DNA from: Streptomyces bluensis
GTDB taxonomy: Bacteria > Actinomycetota > Actinomycetes > Streptomycetales > Streptomycetaceae
Assembly (NCBI RefSeq): GCF_014650715.1
Contig: NZ_BMVM01000033.1
Location: forward strand, 1-58,740
Direction of reading: 5' to 3'
DNA: 58,740 nt
A program made the position numbers and the translations under genes. The notes under the pieces are model-generated. The model was given only the letters and a program-made list of their open reading frames with translations, ran no database searches and had not been told where the DNA came from. Shown here piece by piece: positions 34,187 through 42,734 of the stretch (its first letter is position 1; each line of letters begins with the position of its first letter).

Positions 34187-34745
34187 TTAACCGACATGAC
34201 AACGGTCACCGATGCAGCCTTTGCCCCTTTGATCCCCCGTGTGCTTCCCTTCCTGGTCGACGAGGCGGGCGAGGGAGTTGTCCTCCGCGGTGGCGGTGAC
34301 CGTGATCTCCAGTACGCCGGCTCCCTTGACGGTTCCGGCGAACACCTCGGCGCCGGGGCCGACTTCCACGGGCACGGATTCGCCGGTGACCACCGAGGTA
34401 TCCAGGGCGCCGCGGCCGGAGGCCACCACGCCATCGGTGGCGATCTTCTCCCCCGGCCGGACCAGGAGCACATCCCCGATACGCAGATCAGCCGGTGCGA
34501 CCTGTGTCTCGGTGCCGTTGCGCAGGACGCGCACGGTGGGCGGTACCAGATCCAGCAGGGCGCGCAGTCCGTGCCGGGTACGGGCGACCACGTAGCCTTC
34601 CAGGCCCTCGGCGATGGAGAACAGGAACGCCGGCGTGGCAGCCTCACCCACCTCGCCGAGCGCCACCGCTCCGACGGCGGCGATGGTCAACAGCAGCCCG
34701 ACGCTGAGCCGGCCGCGCAGGAGGGCCAGCAGCAGTACGCCGGAG
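34187..34745 (-). pseudogene. Fragment of a heavy-metal translocating P-type ATPase
   Basis: About 170 residues of the actuator region: VALGEVGEAATPAFLFSIAEGLEGY (membrane helix), LRIGDVLLVRPGEKIATDG and DTSVVTGESVPVEVG with the TGES phosphatase motif. It stops being ATPase-like after AEDNSLARLV, where unrelated sequence begins at about 34245. The N-terminal metal-binding domain and the catalytic DKTGT part are missing. The type (Zn/Cd, ZntA-like) is suggested by the sequence around GESVPVEVGPGAEVFAGT. Clearly a non-functional remnant. Confidence 0.8.
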
Positions 34746-34950
34746 GCGCGGCGCCCTCGGCGCCTGCGCCCGGGGCGGCCCGAGCGGTGGGAGAGTCGGT
34801 TCCGCAGCCCGCGTCAGCCACGGTGCACCTCCGCGTTCTCGGCGAGAGGCGCTCCGCATGCTCCGATCCCACCGAGCGACATGAGGCCGATGGGGTGACG
34901 ATGAACGTGTACCGACGCAACCACGCTGCTGCCAGAAGGAGGCAGGCGTC

Positions 34951-35652
34951 ATGACCTCTCCTTCCGATTCCCCGGGCGCCGATCCCCCGCGCGGCACCCA
35001 GCCGCACCTGCAAGAGAATCCTCAGAGGCCTGAGACACCGCTGGCCGAAGGCATGGCCTCCCTGGCGAACATGGGCTGGCAGATCCTGCTCACCATGGGA
35101 CTCGCCACCATCGCCCTGGGCGTCGTCGCCCTGGTCTGGCCGGGTGCGACACTGCGGGTCATCGGCATTCTGTTCGGCATCTATCTGCTGGTCACCGGTG
35201 TCTTCCAGCTGGCCGCCGCCTTCGGTTCCCATGTCCCCCGGCATCTTCGGGTGCTGCACTTCATCACCGGTGCGGCCTCCATCCTGCTGGGGCTGATCTG
35301 CTTCCGGGGTCCCCTGGAGTCGACCCTGCTGCTCGCCCTGTGGATCGGCTTCAGCTGGCTGCTGCGTGGCACCACGGAGACGGCCGCAGCGGCATCCGTC
35401 CAGGACATGCCGGCGCGTGGCTGGCACGTGGCCTTCGGCATCATCGGCGCTCTGGCCGGCATCGTGATGATCATCATGCCGTTCACCTCGATCGCGACAC
35501 TCACCCTGGTCGTGGGCGTCATGGCCATCGTCCTGGGCCTGACCGAGGTGGTCCGTGCCATCAGGACGCGCGTCGAGATCGGCCATCTCGCTCCGGGCAC
35601 GGCCACCGGGCGGCGGCCCCTGTTCCACGCCCGTCCGCACGCCCAGCACTGA
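34951..35652 (+). CDS. HdeD-family membrane protein (DUF308)
   Basis: 233 residues. After a 45-residue hydrophilic N-terminus come six membrane helices in three DUF308 hairpins (LLTMGLATIALGVVALVWPGAT, ITGAASILLGLICF, FGIIGALAGIVMIIMPF, LVVGVMAIVLGLTEV in order). HdeD is linked to acid and stress resistance, without a known mechanism. AAGGAGG lies 8 nt before ATG 34951. Monocistronic. Confidence 0.85.
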   Translation: MTSPSDSPGADPPRGTQPHLQENPQRPETPLAEGMASLANMGWQILLTMGLATIALGVVALVWPGATLRVIGILFGIYLLVTGVFQLAAAFGSHVPRHLRVLHFITGAASILLGLICFRGPLESTLLLALWIGFSWLLRGTTETAAAASVQDMPARGWHVAFGIIGALAGIVMIIMPFTSIATLTLVVGVMAIVLGLTEVVRAIRTRVEIGHLAPGTATGRRPLFHARPHAQH

Positions 35653-35745
35653 TCGGTTCAGAGGGGAGCTGGTCCGCACCCGCGCGATACCTGCGAAGGA
35701 CACCGCCCGCTCGCCGATCCCGGGCGATCCGGCCCCCTACGGTCA

Positions 35746-35822
35746 TCACCCGTGGGGAGTGATGACCGCGCGTCCCCGGATTCCGTCGGTGTGCAGGAGC
35801 TGGTGGGCCTCGCCGGCGCGTT
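35746..35822 (-). pseudogene. C-terminal tail of a medium-chain dehydrogenase
   Basis: The minus strand encodes EAHQLLHTDGIRGRAVITPHG and a stop at 35746. This is how zinc-binding or quinone oxidoreductases end. The rest of the gene is absent upstream, so it is a short remnant. Recognition is by eye. Confidence 0.35.
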
Positions 35823-35890
35823 ACCCGCTGCCACGGGCACCACGCGCCCTCAGGGCGGCCCTGTTCCCTGACCAGCGACTGCTTCTTGCA

Positions 35891-35911
35891 GCCCCGGCCG
35901 ATGGCCGGGGC
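35891..35911 (+). terminator. Rho-independent terminator
   Basis: A perfect 9-bp stem (GCCCCGGCC, loop GAT, GGCCGGGGC) followed by TTCTTCT on the plus strand. It lies 240 bp after hdeD and is the nearest strong terminator for it. Confidence 0.75.
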
Positions 35912-36067
35912 TTCTTCTGCTCCCGCCGAGCCTTCGCGGCCTCGCGTCCGGCCGCCACGATTCGATGCCGTCACAGCGGTCGGCAGAACGCCGACGCCAT
36001 CACGGTGGGGGCAGGGCGAGAAACCAGCCTGCCGATACGCCGATTACTGATCGCGTTCGATGTGGCC

Positions 36068-36493
36068 CTATCTCTTGGCCAGGGCATCGGCCTGCGAACG
36101 GGCCAGCAACGCTTCCAGCGCAGCGGATTCCGCCTCCACGATCGCGGCGGCGGCGAAGTCGATCGCGAACGTCGCATAGTGCTCGGCATCATCCGCGTTG
36201 TGCTCGGCGCGCTTCACGTCAAGCTCGGCCTTGCGCTCCTGGAAACGGCTCTTGGCCGTCGCCACATGCTCCTGCCACTTGTTCCTTGCCTCGTCCAGTG
36301 ACGCAGCGGCAGCTGCCTTCTGTTCGGCTGCCTCACGGCGGAGTTGCTCTGCTCGCTGTTCCGCCTCCTGCTGAGCGTGTTCAACCGCAGCCGACAGCTG
36401 CTCACGGTTCTTGGCGATGGCATTCTGCACCTGCTCTTGTGCATGCTTCGCCCAATCCGTCAGCTGGGTGATCTGCTCCGTCGTCTCGGTCAT
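36068..36493 (-). CDS. Coiled-coil protein, unknown function
   Basis: 141 residues, almost entirely charged Ala/Glu/Gln/Lys heptads (EQVQNAIAKNREQLSAAVEH, EQRAEQLRREAAEQKAAAA). It ends in a helix LEALLARSQADALAKR. No enzyme motif or membrane segment. GGAAGGA lies before ATG 36493. Similar soluble coiled-coil proteins are common in actinobacterial stress islands, but I cannot assign a family. Confidence 0.6.
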   Translation of the reverse strand: MTETTEQITQLTDWAKHAQEQVQNAIAKNREQLSAAVEHAQQEAEQRAEQLRREAAEQKAAAAASLDEARNKWQEHVATAKSRFQERKAELDVKRAEHNADDAEHYATFAIDFAAAAIVEAESAALEALLARSQADALAKR

Positions 36494-36771
36494 GGTCCTG
36501 TTCCTTCCGATCGCCCGGAAATAGGCATCCATATCCACTCGAACACATACGACACAGGTCGGCCATTCAGGCGACAACACAGGCCGTTTCCATGCTGGTT
36601 GCGTTTCTGAGCCACCCGACGAGACCCGGCTCGACACGAGGAGGGAGCCGACGCGGCACACTATGCGGCGCTCTGCCCCCTCCTTCGAGGGCGGTGCGTC
36701 CGGCCAGAACTGGGGAGATGGTGGTCAGCGGGCTCGACGTCTTCCAGGCTTCGCGCCGGCCGCCTCGGGGA
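36494..36771. other. Intergenic region
   Basis: 278 bp, GC-rich, without a convincing gene. Reading frames crossing it show no family similarity. Confidence 0.35.
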
Positions 36772-36802
36772 CGCGGTCTGCTGACGTCGTCAGCAGACCG
36801 CG
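36772..36802. terminator. Strong hairpin terminator
   Basis: A perfect 14-bp inverted repeat (36772-36785 and 36789-36802) with a 3-nt loop GTC, centred on GTCTGCTGAC. It follows the stop of the lipoprotein gene at 36817 on the minus strand by 14 bp. Confidence 0.8.
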
Positions 36803-36816
36803 GTGAGGCGAGGTGC

Positions 36817-37680
36817 TCAGTGTCCGCCGCTCGCCTCGACATCGAGGCGCCTGGTGAAGGTCTTGCCGCCGTCCTTCGACTCGTACACCCCGGTCCGGGT
36901 GGCGGCCAGGACATGCTGGGCACTGACCGCGGTGAGGGCCTGAGGCTGCCCGCCCGCCACCGTTGACTGCTTCTGCCACGTGCTTCCGCCGTCGCTGCTG
37001 CGGTGCAGCCCGCCAGCGGTGTCGATGCCGTACAGCTCGTCCTGCGCCGGCCAGGAGAGGAAGGCCATCACCGGCTGCCGGCCCGCGGTGAAGGTCTTGC
37101 CTCCGTCGGTGCTCCGCGCGACTCCCTCGCCGGTGGTCGCGAGGAGGAGGCCGGAGTCCTGGGGGCTGACCGTGATGTCGATCGCTTTGAGTGCCGCTCC
37201 GTCCTTCCACTTGGTGCCGTCCTTGCTGGTTCGCAGCAGGCCGTTGGTGGAGTCGTATCCGTAGACGGTGCCGTGGGCGTACTTGAGGGCGTGGAAGTCG
37301 GATTCGCCCGACAGGGACAGCGACGTCCAGGTCCGGCCGGCGTCCGTGCTCCTGATGAGCCCCTTGTTGCCGCCGGAGGTGGGGTGGCCGCTGGCGTAGA
37401 ACGTCTTCTTCCCGGCCACCGTGAAGCCCATGAAGTCGTCCTTGCTGTCGCCGACCAGGGTGGGCTTGCCCTTGGCGTCGGGGGTGTAGATGCCCTCGTG
37501 GGTCGCGACGAACAGGCGCTGGTCGGAGGGGTCCAGGCCGATTCCGTGGATGTGGCTCACTGTGACGCCGGATCCGTGACCGGATGCGGAGGTGTCCGTG
37601 TCGGTGTCACTGGAGCAGGCGGTCAGGGTGAGGGTGAGCGCGGCGGTGATGGCTGCCGCGGCGGCAAGGCGCGGGTTCAT
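36817..37680 (-). CDS. F510_1955-type lipoprotein with BNR/sortilin-like repeats
   Basis: 287 residues. Lipobox LTLTAC, Cys near residue 22. The mature part opens with VSHIHGIGLDPSDQRLFVATHEG, a signature of the F510_1955 glycosylhydrolase-like family, and has repeated Asp-box-like units (STDAGRTWTS, SKDGTKWKDG, STDGGKTFTAG, SSDGGSTWQKQ, SKDGGKTFTRR) of a beta-propeller. Members cluster with DUF305 and copper genes, as here. The actual activity is unknown. It is located on the outer face of the membrane. Confidence 0.8.
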   Translation of the reverse strand: MNPRLAAAAAITAALTLTLTACSSDTDTDTSASGHGSGVTVSHIHGIGLDPSDQRLFVATHEGIYTPDAKGKPTLVGDSKDDFMGFTVAGKKTFYASGHPTSGGNKGLIRSTDAGRTWTSLSLSGESDFHALKYAHGTVYGYDSTNGLLRTSKDGTKWKDGAALKAIDITVSPQDSGLLLATTGEGVARSTDGGKTFTAGRQPVMAFLSWPAQDELYGIDTAGGLHRSSDGGSTWQKQSTVAGGQPQALTAVSAQHVLAATRTGVYESKDGGKTFTRRLDVEASGGH

Positions 37681-37832
37681 GGGTCCTCGGAGGGAAGTCG
37701 CCACGTCGTCCCGGGGAGGGCGACGTGGCGCGCAGGTGAGAGAAAGGGGGGTGACCGCCCCGGGCCCGCGTGCGCGGAGCACGGGGCGGTCGGTGGGTGA
37801 CGTGGGCCGACCGTGCGGCGCGTCGAGGGGAC

Positions 37833-38495
37833 TCAGAGCCGGTCGACGATGCTCTGGAGCTGCTTCACCTCGGCGGACTGGCCCTTGATGATGGTGCCGG
37901 CCATCTTCTTGGCGTCGGCGTTCGTGCCGTTCTTCTGCTCGTCCTCGGCCATGCTGATCGCGCCGTTGTGGTGCTCGATCATCATCTCGGCGAATGCCTT
38001 GTCGAACCCGGTGCCCTTCATGGCCTTGAGTTCTTCCATGTCCGCCGCGGACATCATGCCGTCGCCGCTGCCGTCGCCCCCGTGGTCCATGCCCGGCATG
38101 GACTCCATCGCGGTCGGCTGCTTCCAGGACTCCAGCCAGCCCTTCATGGTCTTGATCTCGGGGTCCTGGGCCTTCTCGATCTCCCCCGCGAGCTCCTTGA
38201 TCTCGGCGTCGGAGGCGCGGCCGTCGGCCAGCTCTGCCATCTCCAGGGCCTGCTCGTGGTGGGGGATCATCATCTGCGCGAAGGTGACGTCCGCGTCGTT
38301 GAAGTCCCCGGCCTGATCGGCATCACCGGCCTGGTCGGTCGCGGAGGCCGAGCCGCTGTCGCTGCCGTGGTCCATGCCGTCCATGCCGTCCCCACCGCAG
38401 GCGGCGAGGAACAGAGTGCCGGCGGTGACGAGACCCACGGCCGTGATGCGGCGGGCGGACTTGCGGCGCAGAGCGGTGCGCGTGAAGGCAGTCAT
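37833..38495 (-). CDS. DUF305 lipoprotein, first copy
   Basis: 220 residues. Lipobox LFLAAC. Two DUF305 units, each a four-helix-like half with a metal-type motif: FAQMMIPHHEQALEMAELAD and FAEMMIEHHNGAISMAEDEQ. The linker is rich in Met, His, Asp and Gly (MDGMDHGSD, MPGMDHGGDG), which suggests metal binding, probably copper. DUF305 proteins are surface or periplasm-like proteins of copper islands. ATG 38495 is used. The gene is followed by the F510-type gene (152 bp) in the same direction. Confidence 0.88.
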   Translation of the reverse strand: MTAFTRTALRRKSARRITAVGLVTAGTLFLAACGGDGMDGMDHGSDSGSASATDQAGDADQAGDFNDADVTFAQMMIPHHEQALEMAELADGRASDAEIKELAGEIEKAQDPEIKTMKGWLESWKQPTAMESMPGMDHGGDGSGDGMMSAADMEELKAMKGTGFDKAFAEMMIEHHNGAISMAEDEQKNGTNADAKKMAGTIIKGQSAEVKQLQSIVDRL

Positions 38496-38590
38496 GGTTG
38501 ATTTCACCTCGTATGTCAGTTCTGTGGCTGTTTCGGACGCGTGCGACGTCGCGGGACCGCGCGTGTGCGCGCCCGCGAGTGCGCTTCGGC

Positions 38591-39112
38591 CTACAGCCGC
38601 AGCACTGACAACCGGGTGAGATCGGGTCCGCGTGGCGGGGGATTGGGCCGCAGTACGGCGGCGACCTGGGCGAGCAGCCGTGCCGACCACTCCTGATGCC
38701 GGGTGAACACGGACCGCAGGAGCGTGGCGAGCACCCACGCACCGAACAGGACCGCCACGCACAACGAGATCATGTCCATCGCCATGCCGGGCTCGTGCGT
38801 GGACGACGAGTCCGCCGGATCGGTCGCTCGACCGGCCGTCTCCGCGCCCGTGACGGTGGGATTGCTCATGGGGTCGTGGGCCGTTGAGGCCACGCTCATC
38901 GCCGACGCGTGGGACGTGGTGCTCGTGGCGGAGCCGGACGAGTCGTCGGGATGCCCCATGGTGTGCATCGCGAAGACCCCGAACGCGAGCACGACGACGA
39001 GCAGCAGGTGCCCAAGGGCGCCTCCCGCGCGTACGTACCGGCTCGCCCGCATTCCGGGACTCCGTCTCTGGCTGTTCGGCCTCTGGCTGTTCGGCCTCTG
39101 GCTGTTCGGCAT
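38591..39112 (-). CDS. DUF6153 family membrane protein
   Basis: 173 residues from ATG 39112 (GGAGG upstream); ATG 39052 is an alternative. A first helix (LGHLLLVVVLAFGVFAMHTMGHP) and a second near SLCVAVLFGAWVLATLLRSV, with a disordered Ser/Thr/His loop between, match DUF6153, a small family in actinobacterial copper clusters. The longer start adds three PNSQR repeats from a 15-bp triplication at about 39068-39112. It heads a minus-strand set with DUF305 and F510-type genes. Confidence 0.72.
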   Translation of the reverse strand: MPNSQRPNSQRPNSQRRSPGMRASRYVRAGGALGHLLLVVVLAFGVFAMHTMGHPDDSSGSATSTTSHASAMSVASTAHDPMSNPTVTGAETAGRATDPADSSSTHEPGMAMDMISLCVAVLFGAWVLATLLRSVFTRHQEWSARLLAQVAAVLRPNPPPRGPDLTRLSVLRL

Positions 39113-39216
39113 CGGCGCCTCCGACGGTACCCAACAGGCGCAGGTCACGCCGCGACGGGTATGCCTGCGCCGGGTGATGTGATGTCGGTGGCGGCCCGCG
39201 GGCGTCTGCCTCCAGT

Positions 39217-39600
39217 TCAGTCCGTCACGGTCCCCGTCTTGTCCAGGACGACGGTGTCGACGCGGCGCGTGGATTCGAGCACCTCGGGGGCCTTGACGAG
39301 GATGCCGAGCTGGGCGCCGCGCCCGGTGCCGACCATGAGCGCGGTCGGGGTGGCCAGGCCCAGGGCACACGGGCAGGCGATGATCAGGACGGCCACGGCC
39401 GCGGTGAAGGCGGCGGTCGCGTCGCCCGTGATGCCGAGCCGGCCGCCGAGGGTGGCCGCGGCGATGAGCAGGACCACGGGGACGAAGACGCCGGAGATCC
39501 GGTCGGCGAGTCGCCCTACCTCGGCCTTGCCGGCGCGCGTCCTCCACGAGCTTCGCCATCCGCGCGAGCCGGGTGCGCCTGTGGTGCTGCTCACATCTCG
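39217..39600 (-). pseudogene. Fragment of a copper-type P1B ATPase
   Basis: The frame encodes GKAEVGRLADRISGVFVPVVLL, IIACPCALGLATPTALMVG (the CPC copper-ATPase motif) and TVVLDKTGTVTD, then stops at 39217. Just upstream the expected RLARMAKLVEDA occurs in a different frame, so there is a frameshift at about 39535-39545. No ATP-binding domain follows. It is an inactive remnant of a CopA-like pump, consistent with the surrounding metal genes. Confidence 0.8.
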
Positions 39601-40173
39601 GGGTTGCACACGGGGATTCCCGCTGGAAGGGCGGACATGGTTGTGCCCATGCTGATGTGAGCGGCGAGGGCCGCCTCCGGCGCGGCTCCGGCGCGGCTCC
39701 GATCCGGCGGCGCCGGCCGCCGTGGCGACCCCGTTCCGCCGTACGGGTCCTGTCCCAGACGGAGAGCGTCAGCGAGGCCAGGTACACGACGACCGTGTCC
39801 GGCATGGTGAACAACCAGCAGGCCCAGTTGCGGCGCGAGTACCGGTGGTCCTCACCCGCACCGCGCTGACGGCGGCGACGAGGGCGGCGAGGAGGGCGGC
39901 GAGGAGGGCGGCGAGGAGGGCGGCGAGGAGGGCGGCGACCGCCGCAACGGACCAGCTCATCGCCGGACTCCCCATCTCTAGCCCTCCCGTGCGCCCCGCT
40001 GTGTCACGCCAAGGCCCACCTACTAGGACCCTTGGTACGAACCGTGGGCGGAGAGTGCTCACGGATTCCGTGGGTCTACGGCCAGGCCCGCGGCCCCGCC
40101 AAACGCGCGTTGGCTCCAGGGGAGCGTGCGCAGGGGAACCGGCGGGGCCGGTTGTCCTTCCCGGCGTGTCGGC
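39601..40173. other. Degenerate region with no recognised gene
   Basis: About 570 bp between the ATPase fragment and the NlpC/P60 gene. It includes the 12-bp repeat. Frames here have no family signature; a possible membrane segment on the minus strand is only a product of the repeat. Confidence 0.4.
39871..39940. repeat. 12-bp tandem repeat
   Basis: GCGGCGAGGAGG-type 12-mers repeat about five and a half times. The minus strand would give alternating LLAA residues, but there is no clear gene around it. Confidence 0.75.
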
Positions 40174-41199
40174 TCAGGGGCGTGTGGCCGCGAAGTACGG
40201 CATGTAACCGAGGGGAGTGATCTCGACGTTCTTGCCGGTGCGCGGCGCGTGAATGGCCTTGCCGTTGCCTATGTAGAGGCCGTTGTGCTGGCTGCTGTTG
40301 TACCAGTAGATGATGTCGCCGGGCTGCAGGTCCGACTTCGCGACCTTGCGTCCCGCCGAGTACTGCTCCTGAACGGTGCGCGGCAGCGAGACGCCGGCCG
40401 CGCGCCACGCGGCGCCCGTGAGCCCGGAGCAGTCGAACGAGTTCGGGCCGGTCGAGCCCCACTCGTACGGCTTGCCGAGCTGGGCGTAGGCGAACTCGAC
40501 AGCAGTACGGGCGCGTCCACTCGCGGGGCCGTTGTACGAGGCCGGGCTGTCGCTGTTGCCGGCAGCCTTGTCGGCCTGAGCCTCCTTCTCCTCAAGTTGC
40601 GCACGCTGCTGGGCGGTGAGGCTGTTCAGGAGGGTCCGGGCCGTGCGGAGCTTGTCCTGGATCTCTTCCTTCGTTCCGCCGAGTTGCTTGCGCGCCTTCT
40701 CCACCTCGGTCAGCTTCTTGACCGCCTCCGCGCGGGTCTGGGCGAGCTCGCGCTGCCTGGCTTCCAGGCTGCTCAGCATGGAGACCCGGCGTGCCGACAG
40801 GCGGTCGGCCCTCTCCGCCTCGTCGAGGTAGTCGTCCGGGTCGGAGGAGAGGAACAGCTGCACGCTCGGGTCCAGGCCGCCGTCGCGGTATTGCGCGGCG
40901 GCCAACGGGCCCATCTCCTCGCGCAGTTCGTTGATCTCCTGTTGCTGCGCAGCCACTCGCTCCTGCGCGCGCTTGGCTTCCTTCTGGAGCTTCTCCTTCT
41001 TCACGAGGACCGCGTTGTACTCCTCCGTCGGAGCCTCCGCCTCCTCGTACAGCTCCTCGACCTGCTGGCGCACCTCGTCGACGGACGGCTTCGGCGCAGC
41101 CTGGCTCTGGGTCGGCAGGAGCGAGACGGTCCCCGCCGTCGCGGCCAGAACGGCAAGCCGGGAGCGGCTCGGCGGCTTCGGTCGGCGGTGGGATCCCAT
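40174..41199 (-). CDS. NlpC/P60 peptidoglycan hydrolase
   Basis: 341 residues. The signal peptide is RSRLAVLAATAGTVSLLPTQSQAAP. Residues 45-215 form a long coiled coil (EEYNAVLVKKEKLQKEAKRAQ and similar). The C-terminal 120 residues are an NlpC/P60 domain: FDCSGLTGAAWRAAG has the catalytic Cys, HNGLYIGNGKAIHAP the His. It is a secreted D,L-endopeptidase that cuts cell-wall stem peptides. ATG 41199 has AGAGGAG upstream. Just upstream lies a TTAGTAG direct repeat (41288-41302). Confidence 0.92.
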   Translation of the reverse strand: MGSHRRPKPPSRSRLAVLAATAGTVSLLPTQSQAAPKPSVDEVRQQVEELYEEAEAPTEEYNAVLVKKEKLQKEAKRAQERVAAQQQEINELREEMGPLAAAQYRDGGLDPSVQLFLSSDPDDYLDEAERADRLSARRVSMLSSLEARQRELAQTRAEAVKKLTEVEKARKQLGGTKEEIQDKLRTARTLLNSLTAQQRAQLEEKEAQADKAAGNSDSPASYNGPASGRARTAVEFAYAQLGKPYEWGSTGPNSFDCSGLTGAAWRAAGVSLPRTVQEQYSAGRKVAKSDLQPGDIIYWYNSSQHNGLYIGNGKAIHAPRTGKNVEITPLGYMPYFAATRP

Positions 41200-41287
41200 C
41201 CTGCGACAACTCCTCTGTTCACCCGCGGCCGGTGACGGGAGCCGTCCCCCGGGAGTGCCGTTGGTGTCGATCAAATATGCGAGCAAC

Positions 41288-41302
41288 TTAGTAGGTTAGT
41301 AG
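41288..41302. promoter_or_regulatory. Direct repeat TTAGTAG-G-TTAGTAG upstream of NlpC/P60 gene
   Basis: Two copies of TTAGTAG with an 8-bp period lie about 90 bp upstream of the hydrolase start. TAGTA/TACTA half-sites are typical of BlaI operators, and a BlaI/M56 pair is next door, so this may be a target; it is not palindromic, so the assignment is weak. Confidence 0.3.
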
Positions 41303-41310
41303 TTTGAGTG

Positions 41311-41367
41311 GCAATCCCTGCAATCCCTGCAATCCCTGCGACCCTGAAATCCCTGCAATCCCTGCCC
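41311..41367. repeat. CAATCCCTG tandem repeats
   Basis: A 10-bp unit CAATCCCTG(C) occurs five times with one interruption between the NlpC/P60 and M56 genes. Too short and adjacent to be CRISPR; it is probably a slippage repeat. Confidence 0.65.
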
Positions 41368-41392
41368 GAAGAAACGGACGGGGCTGGGGTGA

Positions 41393-42304
41393 TCACCCGA
41401 TGACGTGCACGCAGCCCAGGAGCAGCGGGACCAGTGGCACCGTCACTGCCGCCACGGCCACGGAGACCCGCAGCACGGCGTGCGGCCGCCGCTGCGGCGC
41501 GAGGATCCGCCGCAGGCGGACCAGTGCGGTGGGACCGCCCACCGCGAACGCGCCCGCGGGTGCCGCCCCGGCCGCCATCCCGTACATCGCGGCGGCAAGC
41601 ACCTCGCGCGGCTGCCGGTGCAGTGCCCGGTCGTCAGCGATCATCTCCAGGAGCACGGCCGTCTGCTGCCTGCCGTGCCGGGCCAGCGGAAGCGGGCCGA
41701 AGACCCTCGCGAACGCCGTGCCGGCGGCGAGGGCCAGGTGGTGACGGCCCGCGATGTGCGCACGTTCGTGTGCGAGTACGGCGTCGAGCTGCCCTGGGGA
41801 CAGCAGCCGCAGAGCGCCGGCGCTGACGACGACGCGCGGCCGGTGCCCGGGAAGGCAGTACGCGGCGGGGTGATCGTGTTCGAGGACGGTGGCGTCGAGC
41901 CGCGGAGAACGGCGGCCCACCAGATCCAGGACCTTCCGGTGGCGGGAGCGGGTGCGCCGGCCGCTCAGGACCTCGAAGAGGAAGGAGCCGAAGACGAGGA
42001 GCACAACGAACGCGGGCAGGGCCACCGCCAGCCGGGCGGCGGCCGTGGGGTCAGGGGCGGCTGTGTCCGTCGTCAGGCCGCACGAGTGCAGCAGGTCGAC
42101 GAGGTTGGCATGCAGGTGCTCGGTGGGAGAGGCCAGTTGATACACGGCCAGCCCGACCGCCACGGTGAACGACGCGGACAGGGCGAGCCAGGATGTCACC
42201 GCCAGGGTCGGTGCGCGATACGGCCAGGCGCTGCGCAGCAGCAGCCGCGGGGCGAGGAACCCGACCGCCCCGGCATAACCGAGCAGTAGGGGTGCCGCGT
42301 TCAC
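41393..42304 (-). CDS. M56-family membrane metallopeptidase, second copy
   Basis: 303 residues with four or five membrane helices and a cytoplasmic HEXXH motif in LAHERAHIAGRHHLALA, then EMIADDRALHRQPREVLA. It shares architecture with the copy at 31 kb. It is coupled by ATGA to the upstream blaI gene, forming a repressor/sensor operon. The signal is unknown. Confidence 0.87.
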   Translation of the reverse strand: MNAAPLLLGYAGAVGFLAPRLLLRSAWPYRAPTLAVTSWLALSASFTVAVGLAVYQLASPTEHLHANLVDLLHSCGLTTDTAAPDPTAAARLAVALPAFVVLLVFGSFLFEVLSGRRTRSRHRKVLDLVGRRSPRLDATVLEHDHPAAYCLPGHRPRVVVSAGALRLLSPGQLDAVLAHERAHIAGRHHLALAAGTAFARVFGPLPLARHGRQQTAVLLEMIADDRALHRQPREVLAAAMYGMAAGAAPAGAFAVGGPTALVRLRRILAPQRRPHAVLRVSVAVAAVTVPLVPLLLGCVHVIG

Positions 42305-42669
42305 CGACTGTCCCGCCGCTCGGCGGCGGCCAGCGCCTCGCGCAGGGCCCCGACCTCTTCAGGGCTCATCTGCCGCACGAAGTGGGCCAGGGCCACGGGG
42401 CGGTCCTCGCTGGCGCCGAGCGCCTCCTCCATCAACGCGGCCGAGTACTGCTCGCGCGTACGGACCGGCGCGTACACCCAGGCACGGCCCTGCTTTCCCC
42501 GCAGCAGCCAGCCCTTGTTGTAGAGGATGGCGGCGACCGTGTTCACGGTGGTGTAGGCGAGCGGCCGGTGCTTGTTGATGTCGTCGACGATCTCCCGCAC
42601 GGTGGCCGGGCGCTGCCAGCGCCACAGGCGGTCCATGATCTCCGTTTCGAGTTCCCCCAGCCGCCGCAT
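42301..42669 (-). CDS. BlaI/MecI/CopY-family repressor, second copy
   Basis: 122 residues. The winged helix is LGELETEIMDRLWRWQRPATV, RPLAYTTVNTVAAILYNKGWLLRGKQGRAW (in order) and the C-terminal dimerisation helices follow. It shares a pattern with the first copy but is clearly diverged. ATG 42669 lies 19 bp from an operator-like dyad at 42688-42707. With its M56 partner it is a self-contained operon. Confidence 0.88.
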   Translation of the reverse strand: MRRLGELETEIMDRLWRWQRPATVREIVDDINKHRPLAYTTVNTVAAILYNKGWLLRGKQGRAWVYAPVRTREQYSAALMEEALGASEDRPVALAHFVRQMSPEEVGALREALAAAERRDSR

Positions 42670-42687
42670 GGTCGCTCCTCTTCGCCG

Positions 42688-42711
42688 TACTACGCAGGCA
42701 CATAGTAGAAC
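42688..42711. promoter_or_regulatory. BlaI-type operator
   Basis: TACTACGCAGGCACATAGTA is an imperfect dyad (TACTA and TAGTA arms) immediately upstream of the second blaI. It shares TACTACG and GCACATAG with the site at 30566-30589. Confidence 0.65.
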
Positions 42712-42734
42712 GGTCCTCTGGCGGGTCAGCGGCC

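Noticed and set aside
34197..34245. Start of a transposase reading MTTVTDAAFAPLIPRVL next to the P-ATPase fragment
   Set aside because: It resembles a transposase N-terminus only vaguely and runs into the ATPase antisense; not enough to call.
39769..40062. Small membrane protein with an alternating LLAA helix
   Set aside because: The hydrophobic helix is solely the translation of the 12-bp tandem repeat; no start context or family.
41200..41290. c-di-AMP (ydaO) riboswitch upstream of the NlpC/P60 gene
   Set aside because: Such genes often have one, and GGGGGAC and GGGTGAAC occur, but the leader is short and the second conserved half could not be matched; needs a covariance-model search.
39871..41367. 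Possible CRISPR repeats (12-bp and 10-bp units)
   Set aside because: Simple microsatellite-like tandem repeats with no spacers.
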